Source: Adiantum capillus-veneris
Taxonomy: Eukaryota; Streptophyta; Polypodiopsida; Polypodiales; Pteridaceae
NCBI GenBank assembly: GCA_014529385.2
Contig: CM043944.1
Span: 92,599,476 to 92,663,475 of the forward strand
Reading direction: 5' to 3'
DNA length: 64,000 bases
The notes beneath the pieces were generated by a model. That model had not been told where the DNA came from. It made no database searches and worked only from the letters and a program-made list of their open reading frames with translations. Positions within the stretch are counted from its first letter, which is position 1. Every line of letters starts with the position of its first letter. Shown in pieces: positions 22,425 through 32,546 of the stretch. Made by a program: the position numbers and the translations under genes.

Positions 22425-23220
22425 AAAATGGAGTATAGACTTTGTTGGGTCAATATAACCACTTGCTTATAGGAATCAAACTCAATATATCATTGTAGCT
22501 ACGAACTATTTGACTAAGTGGGCCGAGGCTAAAGCAACTCAAAAGAATGATGCCAGAACCACTACCGCATTCTTATATGAGTATGTGTTCACAAGATATG
22601 GAGTGCCAATAGAAATTGTCAGTGATAGGGGAACTCATTTCCTTAATCAGGTAGTCGAGTATTTGCTTAATGAATTTATGGTTATCCATAACAAATCAGC
22701 TCCCTATCACCCACACAGCTCTTTTGAGAAACTCTATATCTTGCTGCCAATGCATTGAAGGTTGCTTCCTTTGGTTTTTATTTCCATTTCCATTTCCCAC
22801 ATTAGAGAACGGTCCTCGTTGCTATGATCTATTGTTACCTTGCTGATTAGGAAAAGACTGGTGCGTACCTATAGGGGATTAGCTAATCCGAATCCTATTC
22901 AGAAGGCTCTTGCCTTGGCAAATGCACATAAAACCCTCAGAACTGTTCATGATCATCTTAGTAGCCCAACTAGTGGGGCATTATTATATGTGCAAAAGGG
23001 GAGATAGAGATGCATGAGATCAGATCATCACGCTACATGAGACAAAGGAGAAGGCAAGCTTTCCATTAAAGGTGTGAACCTGCACCCACTACTCACACAC
23101 ACACTATAAGTCACAATGAAGCAAAGATCAGCCTCAACCCTCATTTGGGCGCCCCCTCTTGCTGAGGTGTCCTGTAGGTTGCTCTCCTTCTGCCAAGTGT
23201 CCAGTTTGCCCATATTGAGT
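22425..23220 (+). mobile_element. Insertion in the LINE carrying a gypsy integrase fragment
   Basis: The LINE protein breaks at about 23220 (after MHQNPS) and resumes at about 22424 (LPTIAWEASKK). Between them, plus-strand 22431-22758 encodes part of a Ty3/gypsy integrase core: WSIDFVGSI, then TKWAEAKATQKNDARTTTAF, RYGVPIEIVSDRGTHFLNQV and KSAPYHPH. The two catalytic Asp residues of the DDE core fall in the IDF and SDRGT segments; the Glu is lost. The remaining 450 bp is unassigned. No target duplication was found at the edges. Confidence 0.65.
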
Positions 23221-26200
23221 TAATTTCCTAGTGAGGGGTTTTGATGCATCTTTATCATGTACTCCACAACCCTTTCCATGTCCATAACCTCAATTGGAAG
23301 AGATCCCGACTCAAGAAGTAGAAGCATATATGGTGTTTGTGTCTTAACTTGGAGAAAGTTTGTAAGAAAACGCTTTTGGACATTCTCAAGCTCTTTCCAA
23401 GTAGACTTTGAGATGCTCCTGCCCCACACTTCAACTCCATAAAGAAGAACAGGTGTCACCAATGCATCAAAAAGGTACTTATTGAGAACCCAACACTTGA
23501 TGTTTCCCGCATTACACATGTTCTCAAATGCATAATATTCTCTCTTTCCCGCTTCCAAACGACGCATAGCACATTCATGCCACTTGTGATTGGATGGAAC
23601 CTCAAGGCCAAGGTACTTAAAGCTCTCAAAAACTTTAAGTGTCTCATTGTTGTACACAATGCATGGCTTCTCCTTATGGTGGCTGGTTTTCACAAGCATA
23701 ACCTTTGTTTTGGATTCATTCACAATCAACCCACTATGAAAGAAAAAGTTCTTAAAGACAACCATAAGCTTTTGTGCATCTTCTAAAGTGTGTGCTAGAA
23801 GCACTACATCATCCTCAGTACAACAAAAGCATGATTACCACATTGCAAATAATGACCTCTTCAATGCCTTCTTCTTGCATAAAGTCAAGTACCATTTGTT
23901 CCAATTAATCAATGTATAGACCAAAGAGAGTTGGTGACAATGGACATCCTTGTTTAACCCCAATAGTGATTACAAATGTTTTTGAAATTTCTCTTCCCAT
24001 GTGCAATTGACATATCACCTTCTTATAGATTCGAGAAACCGCAAGCATAAACTCACTTGGCACTTGGAGTTCTTCCATCCTTCTCCACAAATTGTTACAT
24101 GGAATCATATCAAAGGATTTCTTAAAGTCCACCAAACAACAATACAATCTCTTGCCTTTCAACTGACTTTCCTCCATGAGAACACGAAGAGTGACAAGAT
24201 GATCAATGGTGTTATGGAATCAGTGAAAACCCGCTTGTTCTTTTGCACGCTTGTCATTCTCTTTAGCCCAATCACTCAATTTCATCTCCATTATGCACCC
24301 AAACAACTTTTCCATAAGAGACCCAATCATTATAGTCCAATAGTTGTTTACATTCTTTACATTCCCTCCTTTATGCAAAGGCTTAACCCAATAAGTCCTC
24401 CAATCATAAGGCATACCATGTTGAAGTGCAAGGTTGAACATATCACACATCCACTCATGGGTAAAATCTCCCCTCCATTTGATTATCTCCGGCTTGATAC
24501 CTTGAAGATCTCCTGTGCGAGTGGCCAACTTTTCAAGCCCACCGCATATATCCTCAATAGTAAAAAAAGAGGGCATACATGGGAGTGAACCATAAAATGT
24601 CATTTTTTTGGCATTTGGTTGCTCATATAATCGCCTACAATGTGTACATATCCACAAGACTCAAGTTACCAAAATTCTCAACCCGCTTGCCCCTCAAGTT
24701 TCTCCAAAATCTTCCACATGCACGTGCCTTTTCTTGGACTTGAAAAAGTTGTTGCTTTGCTTCCCACCTTCTTCTCTTCTTTTGAACCAATGCCTTGTAT
24801 GTATTCAAATGACTTTGATAGTTGTCTTTGTCCAAAGTTGCATCAAGCTTTATCAAGGACTTTTGAGCATCTTGACATTCTTTATCAAGCCACCTTTTGC
24901 GTGATCTATCTTTGTTGATACCATGGAGATGCTTTATGGCAAAGAAATCTTCGGCACAAGAACAAATAAGTTTATTGAAAGCTTCCCATTTAGTTTCCAA
25001 TGGTGCGTCATATTGAAGTTTTGTCATCCATAACTTTTTCTCAACCATTTCAATGGACATTGGTGCCCGTTTGAAATCCATACATAGTGATAACTTCTCT
25101 TCCCTTTGGATGAGATTATCATGCTTAGTTGCTTCTCCACATGCAAGGTCAATACATAAGGTCCGATGGTCTGATTTTTGGGTCCATTGGCTAGACATAG
25201 AACTCTTTATGCGATACATAATGGCTTCAGAGAGTAAGTAGCATATAGTCAGTCACACTATCCCCATTATGTTTTTTACATGTAAATCCATTGGTTCCAC
25301 TCCACAAAGATACACCATTGGCAATGAGCATACCCGTGCCATTACACATATGTAAAAGTAACTTTTCATAGTGATCCGACTCTTTCTCATCCATTGAAGT
25401 ACGATCATACAAGTGAAGTTCCTCCAACTCCCTTGAAATGTATGGCATATCAAATTGTTGAGTATCATGTTGCAATGTTTTTGTGTGATCATTCATATCC
25501 CCAAATACAATAACATCACCTTTGTCTTTGAAATAAGCAATGTACTCTTCTAAATTAAAAAATGGATGATCTCTATCCATGCAAGCACAAAAGGGGGAAT
25601 CATGATGAGGAATGTAGCAACCGCCTACAAAAATGGGCGCTCTTTTTGGTGTCATAATTTTCAGCCATACATAACGTTTGTACTTATCAACTTTCACAAT
25701 TGATACAAAATCTTCCAGTCCTTTCTTAACCATTCATTCTACCTCTCCTTGCCCTCTTCGTTGCTTGAGATTCTTTTGACCGACATCAATGACTGTACAT
25801 TTTAATCCTCCAAGTCGTTAATCCTTTGTGTATCATGCTCCCAAGTTTCAACAAGAAGTACAATATTGGCTTTGCTTGTCAGTTCATCAATGTCAACCCC
25901 GGCATTCCATGGGTTTCCATTGCAATTCCAAAAACATATTTTCAATTGTAACTCAGCCTCATAAGTCGCGCATCCCCATTTGGTTGAGGGACTTGCCTCC
26001 TCCTTGGGCACATTTTCTTCGTGAGAGATCTCCTTTTTTTTCTTATTCTTTTCCTCGTATTCCTTGTGACACATATATTGTTACTTAATAGTGCGATCTT
26101 CACAAACAAACCATTTTGTATCCCTCAAAAATATCCGACTATTATCAAGGATAATCTTTCGTTTGGTCTCATCCGGCATGGTGCATATAATTGGCCATTC

Positions 26201-26821
26201 TCCTCCCGAGCGAGGAGCTCCTTGCTTACCCACTCTATGTGCTCCATAGACCATAACTCCGGACATGTTAAAGTGGGTTTTCAAGAAATATTTGATAAGA
26301 ATGGCAAGAGAAGGAGGAATCTCTAACTTCTCTTCAAGAATTCCACGGATAACAATATTCTTAAAACGTCGCTCCCGTTCCTTCAACTCCTTCACATCCA
26401 CATTCTCAGCATTCTTTCTTGTGAGCCATAGCTTGCACGAGTGAGGAATTAGGAATCACATTATTACCACATACATCAATTGAAGACTTGTTTGTACATA
26501 CATTTTTCATGTCGTATACATCCCGGCTCATGGTGTCAAACTTCTCCTCTTTCAATACATGGTCATTTGCTCATGCGCTCCTTCAAAGCATTCAAGTCCA
26601 GAAGAGAGCATTTACATTCCTTGACTTCCTCTTCAAGTTTCATCAAATTAGTTTTTTGCATCTCAAGTATCCTCTTGAGATTCTCATTCTTAACAAGTAT
26701 CCTTAGTGTGCCATTTTTCATTGCAAGTGCTCGTAATCTTTGCCTTGTTTGTTTATGGTCTCTTGCAACGATACAAGGTATGCCATGATCATGGTTCCCG
26801 ATGTCGTTGGTTGAGTGGTTG

Positions 26822-27628
26822 TGTCATAAAATATAATATCTAACTTTACCAAATGATTTTCTCATATTAAACTGATCATTTAATATGGAAAGATAAAAGG
26901 GAAAGAACAAGAGTTAGGATATAGATATGTGCTTCTAGACCTATCTCAACAGGGGACCAAAAGGAGAAATGGTTGCATCTCAATATGGGTCAAAAAGGAG
27001 ACGGTCTACCAAAGAGAAATGTGCAATAAGTGCTTCTAGATTTACCTCAACAACAAGGGACCAAGAGGAGAGATGGTTACATCTCAATAGGGGTCCAAAA
27101 GGAGGCAGTCTATCAAAGAGCAATGTCAATCTAATGGAGCTTAAAAGAACTTAGGATTAACTTCATTAAAGACCGCCAACAGTTAGTGTTAAAAAGTCCT
27201 TTGACCTTAGGCAAGCTAGGGTTGACCTTGAGGTGGGAATCCTACCCAAGCATGAGGTGCTTGTTGGGTTGCTAACTAAAGTGCTTAAAGTGTTTGTGCG
27301 AACCTTGCCTAAGCTTGAGGTGATTCTCATGCTTAAATGATTACTTGGTTCTTGAAGTGTTCAATTCAAAGATAAACTCTCAAGAGGCATAAACGGTTTC
27401 CATGCTTAATTAACTAAGTGCTTGAAGTGTTCAATTCAAACCAAATGACTTAAGAAGCATAAAAGACACATGTCAAAATCCTCCACATGTGGCTCTCATG
27501 ATGTGCTTGAATCCTATTGGATAGGCTTTAAAGGGGTCCAATAAGAATTTAAATGCATAAAAATAAATAATTAAGTTCTTTCTCTCAAAGAGGAAAAGGA
27601 GGACACGTGTCCAAATGATATAATTAAA

Positions 27629-27675
<47 letters not shown>

Positions 27676-28328
27676 GGAGAGGTGGAACAAGATTGAGAAG
27701 GGGTATACTCTCCCACAACCACACACACACTCTCTCATTGTGTGAAGTGCAAAGTGCAAGAGCTCCATCTCCTTCTTCAAGCTTGTTGAGAAGTTGAGAG
27801 CCTACACCAACAATCTTGGCTATGGAATGAAAATCCAACCAAGAGCCATGCTTCAATGCTTAAGCTCGCCACCTTCTTCATCTTCATTACTATGCTATTA
27901 TGCTATGGTAAGAAAGAAGAGTGATGATAAGTGTGGAACTATTTCTTTTTCCTATGAATGATTCTTCTTCCTCTTCCCTACCCTCATTCCCCGCTAGCAC
28001 TCTCCACCTTCAAAGGTGTTTGAGGCCTTGGGACTGAGGCTTGGGATAGTTAATGCTTTTTGCAAAGTTTATGCTATGCTCGTGATGCATGAAGCTTTCC
28101 ATCTTCATAGCATCACCAAGGTCACAAGGAGGAACACAAAGATTGTATTGTAGCAAGTCTCTCTTGATGGGAGAATCTATAATACAAAGGACTTTTGGAG
28201 GGGGGACATGCTCCAAGTAAATCCCGTCCTCAACTATTGTCATGTTCTCTAATACTCTCTCTCTTGCAAAAGTATTGTTCATGCCAAGTTAATTAAGTAC
28301 CATGTTCATGTTGCTACCATCAATTAAG
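26822..28328 (+). mobile_element. Gypsy 5' LTR, first part (before the nested element)
   Basis: Starts TGTCATAAAAT, as does the copy at 36775 and, inverted, the solo LTR ending at 58301. It includes a (GA)n run at 27633-27673 and a local duplication of about 110 bp near 26930-27120. Adjacent sequence on the left is LINE ORF1. Together with 32008-32103 this LTR would be about 1,603 bp. Confidence 0.9.
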
Positions 28329-28516
28329 TGTTGGGGTATAGGCGTCTGTGCCTTGCCTGGCCGCCCAGAGTCTGGGCGCCCACTAACTTGTATACCTTAT
28401 ACATAGCATAAGTGTATAGGGGGCTGGTCACTCTTTGAGTCTCCCCACCCACATCGTGTGTGTGTCTCCTTCTCTCTCTCTCACTCTCCGTCTGTGGTGC
28501 TCCCCGATCCCCTTCA
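28329..28516 (+). repeat. 5' LTR of the nested element
   Basis: 188 bp, TGTTGGGGTATAGG... to ...CCCCTTCA. It differs from the 3' LTR at three sites (T/C in GCCTGG/GCCCGG, A/G in ACTAAC/ACTGAC, G/C in CTGGTC/CTGCTC). Confidence 0.95.
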
Positions 28517-28517
28517 A

Positions 28518-28530
28518 TTGGTATCAGAGC
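28518..28530 (+). promoter_or_regulatory. Primer-binding site (initiator tRNA-Met type)
   Basis: TTGGTATCAGAGC lies one base after the 5' LTR. It is complementary to the 3' end of plant initiator tRNA-Met, the usual copia primer. Confidence 0.85.
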
Positions 28531-29881
28531 GTAGGTGCGGAGGGAGCGCGTGTGTGCACAGTCACGACGACAGTGGAGAGCCAGTTTCATTCCTGAAATC
28601 GCGTCTGCGCGCGCGCACTTTCAAGAGTGCAAACAGGGTTTCGACTTCGGCATCAGCAAATTCAGCTTTCCGAGAGCGTTTCCACCAGGTGTCCTGGCAT
28701 TTTACTCCCTTTTCGAAGCCATTCGAGCCATCAAAAACTTCATTCGAGCTATGGCTGAGGAGCTGCATTTTTCAGCCCTCTTTTGGCAGTTTATGCTGCG
28801 TTTTTGGGTCGAAAGGGAGGTTTTTTGGCATAGCTTTCACACTCGGACTCGGATACATGTGATCCAGGAGTCTACCTTGAGGTTTTGGCACGCTCCGGAC
28901 GCGCTCGTCATATCAAAATTTTTAAATTTTGAACACTGAATTTTCTGCAGCAGCAGCAGTTGTTTATTGTGTTTCGAGGATTCCACACATGGTTTGCTCT
29001 CAGATGTGAGAGTGATATTTGCTGCAAGTTTCCTCACATGTGGGAGGATACAATGTATGCCTTATGTGGTTTGATGCTGAGGGAGACTAATGTGATTGCA
29101 TTTTGAGCTCGGCAATGTATGCCTCGAGCATGTTTTTTGGCAGTCACAGGTAGATCAGATATTTGTGTACTAGATTTGCAGGTGTTTGCAATGATGTATG
29201 CAAAGTGTGGAGATTGGTGCATGCATTTGGAGTGCGGTTTGATGCGCTTTGGTTGCTCATGGTTTTGAGCGTGCAGTCAGTTTGGTTACTGGTTTTGTGG
29301 CTGTTTTACTGACGAAACTCTGGCGAAATTTTCCCAGGAGTTTTATGCGTATCATTTATGCGATCTAGGTAGAGATTGCGGGTTGCACTCAACATTTGCA
29401 TGCGGTGTTCTCTGTAGGTGGGAGATTTGTGCATGTGTATGCATCGATACCGCACATTGTGGGCTTGGTGATTAGCTCACGGGTTTGACAGGCGTACAAT
29501 TATATTGGCACACTCACAGGAGTGAGTATTGTGATGTATGCTTGTGTGGCTACGAGCTAGGTAGCCGGATTCGAGCACTAATGGCTTGAGGTTTTTCAGC
29601 AGGTTTCAGCTACAGGTTTACAAGTTTACAGGCAGGTTTGAGGGCTTATTTGGGTGCTGAATTTTCAGCCATTGTTTCCTCTTTGCAGGTGTTCATGTAT
29701 GGCTCATTTGTAGGCTGATTTGGGACACATTTGTGACTTGTTTATGCAGTTGTTTAAGAGCTGAATTTTAGGGCTGATTTGCAGCCATATTTGCAGACTT
29801 TTGTTGATGCAATTCGAGCCAGTTTAGGGCTGATTTGGTTGACATTTGCTACTCATTGTTGGTTGCTCTTTTGCGAGCATT

Positions 29882-31120
29882 ATGGCTGATTTTTCATTTG
29901 ACTTCCAACGTTATGGTTTGACACAGTTTGATGGTGTAGATTTTGTTGCTTGGAAGGAACATGTGCTTGTTGCATTGGCGGATTTGGGGCAAGATAAACC
30001 CTTGCGTGGTTTATCGGCGAAGCCCAAGTCTATGCGTGATGATGATTGGCAGGATCTTGATGAGTTAGCAATGTCTACGATTCGTTTGCATCTGGTTGAG
30101 TCTGTTTACTGGCAGGTCTCGAGGGAGACTACAACTCATGCTTTATGGCAGAGTTTACATGCTATGTACGCGACATCCATGTCTACAGGGGAGTCTAGTC
30201 CCACTTCTATGTCCATGGGAGAGATTGGTCCCACACGCAAGTCTCGACGGCATAGAGACTTGACATGTTGGCATTGTGGACATAGAGGGCACATTAGGCG
30301 TCGATGTTTCAGGCGTTTGAGACAACGGAGGCGACAGATGCGTGATGTAGATTTGGGCATGACAGATGCTAGTGAGATCAGTATGGTGGTTACTGAGTAT
30401 GCTTGTGACGGCGATGTCACATTTACATCTAGCTTGTCTTCAGACGATCTTATGTCTACGGATTACATATCGGATTGCACATTGTCTTCACATTGGTTAC
30501 TAGATTCAGATGCTACTTTCCATGTCACGTCGCATCGTGAGTGGTTTAGCACGTTTTCTAGTGGGAGACTTGGTTGTGTGCACATGGCTGATGGTGTTGT
30601 GTATGACATTGAGGGTACAGGAGACGTATGTTTGTCCTTGCCCAGTGGTATGAGATTTACCCTGTGTCATGTGCGTTATGTGCCAGATCTGAGACGGGAT
30701 TTGATCTCAGTCAAACAGTTACAGGATAGTGGATGTCGGGTATCGCTGCTTGAGCGATCTTTTGCGTTGCATTTGGGTTCGCTATTGATTGCGAGAGGTG
30801 CCAGGAGTGGTACAGGTTACCCATTGCATGTGGATCACGAGAGAGATGGTGTTGTCTCTGTGATCACGCAGCCAGGTAGAGAGCGAGAGAGCAGGCGAGT
30901 CTCTTTTGCTTGTGGGTTGCAGGATGCTTTGCATGGAGTGCAGAGTAGTGAGCTCGTTGTGCACACAGTTGGGGCACGACTTGAGCAGTCACACAGAGAG
31001 GTGACAGAGTCAGACATGCATGCTTTGCTAGTGACTGAGCAAAGCAAAGAGTCAGTTGTGCGAGATACTTCTATGCAGGATAGACAGGTAGAGCGGTCTT
31101 GCTCTAGTGAGTCACGATAG
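29882..31120 (+). CDS. Gag-protease polyprotein of the nested element, up to the internal TAG
   Basis: I choose the ATG at 29882 (MADFSFDFQRYGLTQFDG) because it fits the start of copia Gag; an in-frame ATG 36 nt upstream gives an unlikely hydrophobic leader. In order: Gag N-terminus with FVAWKEHVLVALADLG (residues 15-40), helical Gag with YWQVSRETTTHALWQSLHAM (about 75-95), and a CCHC zinc knuckle CWHCGHRGHIRRRC (about 130-145). Then a protease region follows with LLDSDATFHV, where the usual catalytic DSG is DSD, and a gag-pre-integrase stretch YVPDLRRDLISVKQLQDSG. The last 100 residues are Ser/Glu-rich linker unlike known copia proteins. The frame ends in a single TAG at 31118-31120 and stays open beyond it. 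The lost Gly in DSG suggests that this copy's protease is inactive. Confidence 0.85.
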   Translation: MADFSFDFQRYGLTQFDGVDFVAWKEHVLVALADLGQDKPLRGLSAKPKSMRDDDWQDLDELAMSTIRLHLVESVYWQVSRETTTHALWQSLHAMYATSMSTGESSPTSMSMGEIGPTRKSRRHRDLTCWHCGHRGHIRRRCFRRLRQRRRQMRDVDLGMTDASEISMVVTEYACDGDVTFTSSLSSDDLMSTDYISDCTLSSHWLLDSDATFHVTSHREWFSTFSSGRLGCVHMADGVVYDIEGTGDVCLSLPSGMRFTLCHVRYVPDLRRDLISVKQLQDSGCRVSLLERSFALHLGSLLIARGARSGTGYPLHVDHERDGVVSVITQPGRERESRRVSFACGLQDALHGVQSSELVVHTVGARLEQSHREVTESDMHALLVTEQSKESVVRDTSMQDRQVERSCSSESR

Positions 31121-31735
31121 GAGGACGTTGTGCAAGAGTCTATGCATACGGAGTTAGAGCATGAGAGCTCTAGTGAGTCACAGCAGATTGAGTGGTCATG
31201 TTTGCAGTGGATGATTGCAGAGGAGACTGAGATGTCAGCGATTATGCAATCATTCCTTTCTATGCTCGACAGTGAGCATCGAGATATAGTTGTGCAGGAT
31301 ATGTCTTCCAGCAGACACCTAGAGCAGCTGGTTTGCTCTGAGGCTGCACGACAGGTTGATGCGTCTTTTGCGGACAGTCAGGAGATGCATGTGGCTCACA
31401 CGCCTTGTCAGTCAGAGATGCCTATTTCCAGGGATATATATGTTGATGCATGCTTTGTAGAGCTAGCAGGGCCCGCTAGCATTGCATCGGCATTCAGTGG
31501 TCTCATGTATGAGATGCTGATCTTGAGACCGGATATCGCAGCTGCAGTGGGAGCATTTGCAGTTGCGGTTGTCAGTCGTTTGTTGACTGATGATGGCATA
31601 GTGCATGAGGGAGATATGCAGGTATTGCATACATACTTGCAGTACGTGTGCGGTACGTCTGGTGGTGTATGGACTTACACGGGTGCAGGACAACCGGATG
31701 CACACGATCACAGCCAGCCAGTGGGCATCGATTGA
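31121..31735 (+). CDS. In-frame extension after the TAG, with RT/RNase H relic
   Basis: Same frame as the gag ORF, open from 31121 to 31735. The first half repeats the Ser/Glu-rich linker style (SSSESQQIEWSC echoes the residues just before the stop). The second half has a copia connection-region relic: SGLMYEMLILRPDIAAAVG, then VVSRLLTDDG and LHTYLQYVCGTSGGVWTY, comparable with the LMY...RPDIA.AVG...VSR...LRYL.GT block between RT and RNase H. No catalytic residues of RT or RNase H remain. It may be translated by readthrough, or the TAG may just be a mutation. Confidence 0.6.
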   Translation, partial: EDVVQESMHTELEHESSSESQQIEWSCLQWMIAEETEMSAIMQSFLSMLDSEHRDIVVQDMSSSRHLEQLVCSEAARQVDASFADSQEMHVAHTPCQSEMPISRDIYVDACFVELAGPASIASAFSGLMYEMLILRPDIAAAVGAFAVAVVSRLLTDDGIVHEGDMQVLHTYLQYVCGTSGGVWTYTGAGQPDAHDHSQPVGID

Positions 31736-31804
31736 GAGCGGTTTTCTCTCACCTTTTGTAGTCTTTAAACTAGGTTCCCTTGCTTAAAGGCACAGTCGCC
31801 TTTA

Positions 31805-31814
31805 AGTGGGAGGT
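31805..31814 (+). promoter_or_regulatory. Polypurine tract of the nested element
   Basis: AGTGGGAGGT directly precedes the 3' LTR. One or two pyrimidines interrupt it, as is common in plant elements. Confidence 0.7.
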
Positions 31815-32002
31815 TGTTGGGGTATAGGCGTCTGTGCCTTGCCCGGCCGCCCAGAGTCTGGGCGCCCACTGACTTGTATACCTTATACATAGCATAAGTG
31901 TATAGGGGGCTGCTCACTCTTTGAGTCTCCCCACCCACATCGTGTGTGTGTCTCCTTCTCTCTCTCTCACTCTCCGTCTGTGGTGCTCCCCGATCCCCTT
32001 CA
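31815..32002 (+). repeat. 3' LTR of the nested element
   Basis: 188 bp, same ends as the 5' LTR, followed by the TTAAG duplication. Confidence 0.95.
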
Positions 32003-32007
32003 TTAAG

Positions 32008-32103
32008 TTCACCCTCTATGTTCTCAAAGTGATCTCACAAAAATGCACGCTCTAATTCTCTTAAGTTTGCTATTCTCAAAGTTCATGGGCCATTCCCATT
32101 ACA
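32008..32103 (+). mobile_element. Gypsy 5' LTR, last part
   Basis: Continues the LTR interrupted at 28328 and ends ...CATTCCCATTACA. The matching intact sequence is 38255-38350. Confidence 0.88.
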
Positions 32104-32119
32104 TTGGTATCAGAGAATT
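32104..32119 (+). promoter_or_regulatory. Gypsy primer-binding site
   Basis: TTGGTATCAGAGAATT directly follows the LTR end ACA. It matches the initiator tRNA-Met type over its first 12 bases. Confidence 0.8.
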
Positions 32120-32546
32120 TGGTTTCTCTTTTCTGACTTAAGAAGAGAAGTCCTTAAGGAGCTGCCTATTAATGATTGATTTTGTTAATTATATTAGGGT
32201 AAGTGGGACCGGGATCTATTATCGGTTTTGTTGAGACCACTATGTGGGATATGGTGCACACCTTGGGAGCTTTGGTCTCAATAATGGGGTCTTTTTAGAC
32301 TTGCCTACGGCTTTATCATTTTATTGAGCCATCAAAAGTTCAAAAGGAGCTATCCCTCGGCAATTTTGCTATGTTAGACCCACTCCACTACTCTCTATAA
32401 TTAACCAACTCGAGCCGTGGGTGTAGATACTTGAGTGCTTATTTTCAAAGGCTAAGAGGAGTAGCAACTAAGGTTTTGAATTGCCATAGGATAAACTAAG
32501 TAAACACATAAGTATAATTAGGGCTGAAAATAACCAAGAGAGTAGA

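Larger units (their letters stand above)
21745..26821 (-). mobile_element. LINE (non-LTR) retrotransposon, nearly full-length, defective
   Basis: Minus-strand order is as follows. About 26770-26570 is an ORF1 coiled coil (frame with KNENLKRILEMQKTNLMKLE). 26401-26081 is an ORF1 nucleic-acid-binding segment starting near RRFKNIVIRGILEEK. 26074-24950 is an APE-type endonuclease (LKICFWNCNGNPW, VIVFGDMNDHTK, GDSVTDYMLL, SDHRTLCIDL). 24657-23810 is reverse transcriptase (GIKPEIIKW, YWVKPLHKGGNVKNVNNYW, LVDFKKSFDMIPC, GVKQGCPLSPTLFGLYID). 23804-23220 is the thumb region (FKYLGLEVPSNHKWHECA, ALVTPVLLYGVEVWG). 22424-21900 is the C-terminal part (LPTIAWEASKKVQKTHKSK, then SHSLRCEIGPWG and a CTLC zinc motif). 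Frames are broken in several places, and a 0.8-kb insertion splits the C-terminal region. The 3' end runs into a TCTA/TC repeat. Confidence 0.85.
28324..32007 (+). mobile_element. Gag-only copia-like LTR retrotransposon nested in the gypsy LTR
   Basis: The element proper is 28329-32002, flanked by a perfect 5-bp target duplication TTAAG (28324-28328 and 32003-32007). Its empty site is seen in the intact gypsy LTR at about 38247. LTRs (28329-28516 and 31815-32002) are 188 bp each and differ at three positions I can see, so the insertion is young. LTRs begin TG and end CA. A primer-binding site for initiator tRNA-Met and a polypurine tract are in place. The interior codes for gag and protease-like sequence plus a short RT/RNase H relic. 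Integrase and the polymerase core are missing, so it must have moved with help from another copia element. Confidence 0.93.

Noticed and set aside
28010-28282. Minus-strand frame containing IVEDGIYLEHVPPPK
   Set aside because: The same frame recurs in all three gypsy LTR copies (also 37837-38259 and 56875-57120), so it is LTR sequence that happens to stay open.
28458-28939. 134-codon frames in the nested copia element leader
   Set aside because: They begin in the LTR and run through the non-coding leader before the gag start. No domain is seen.
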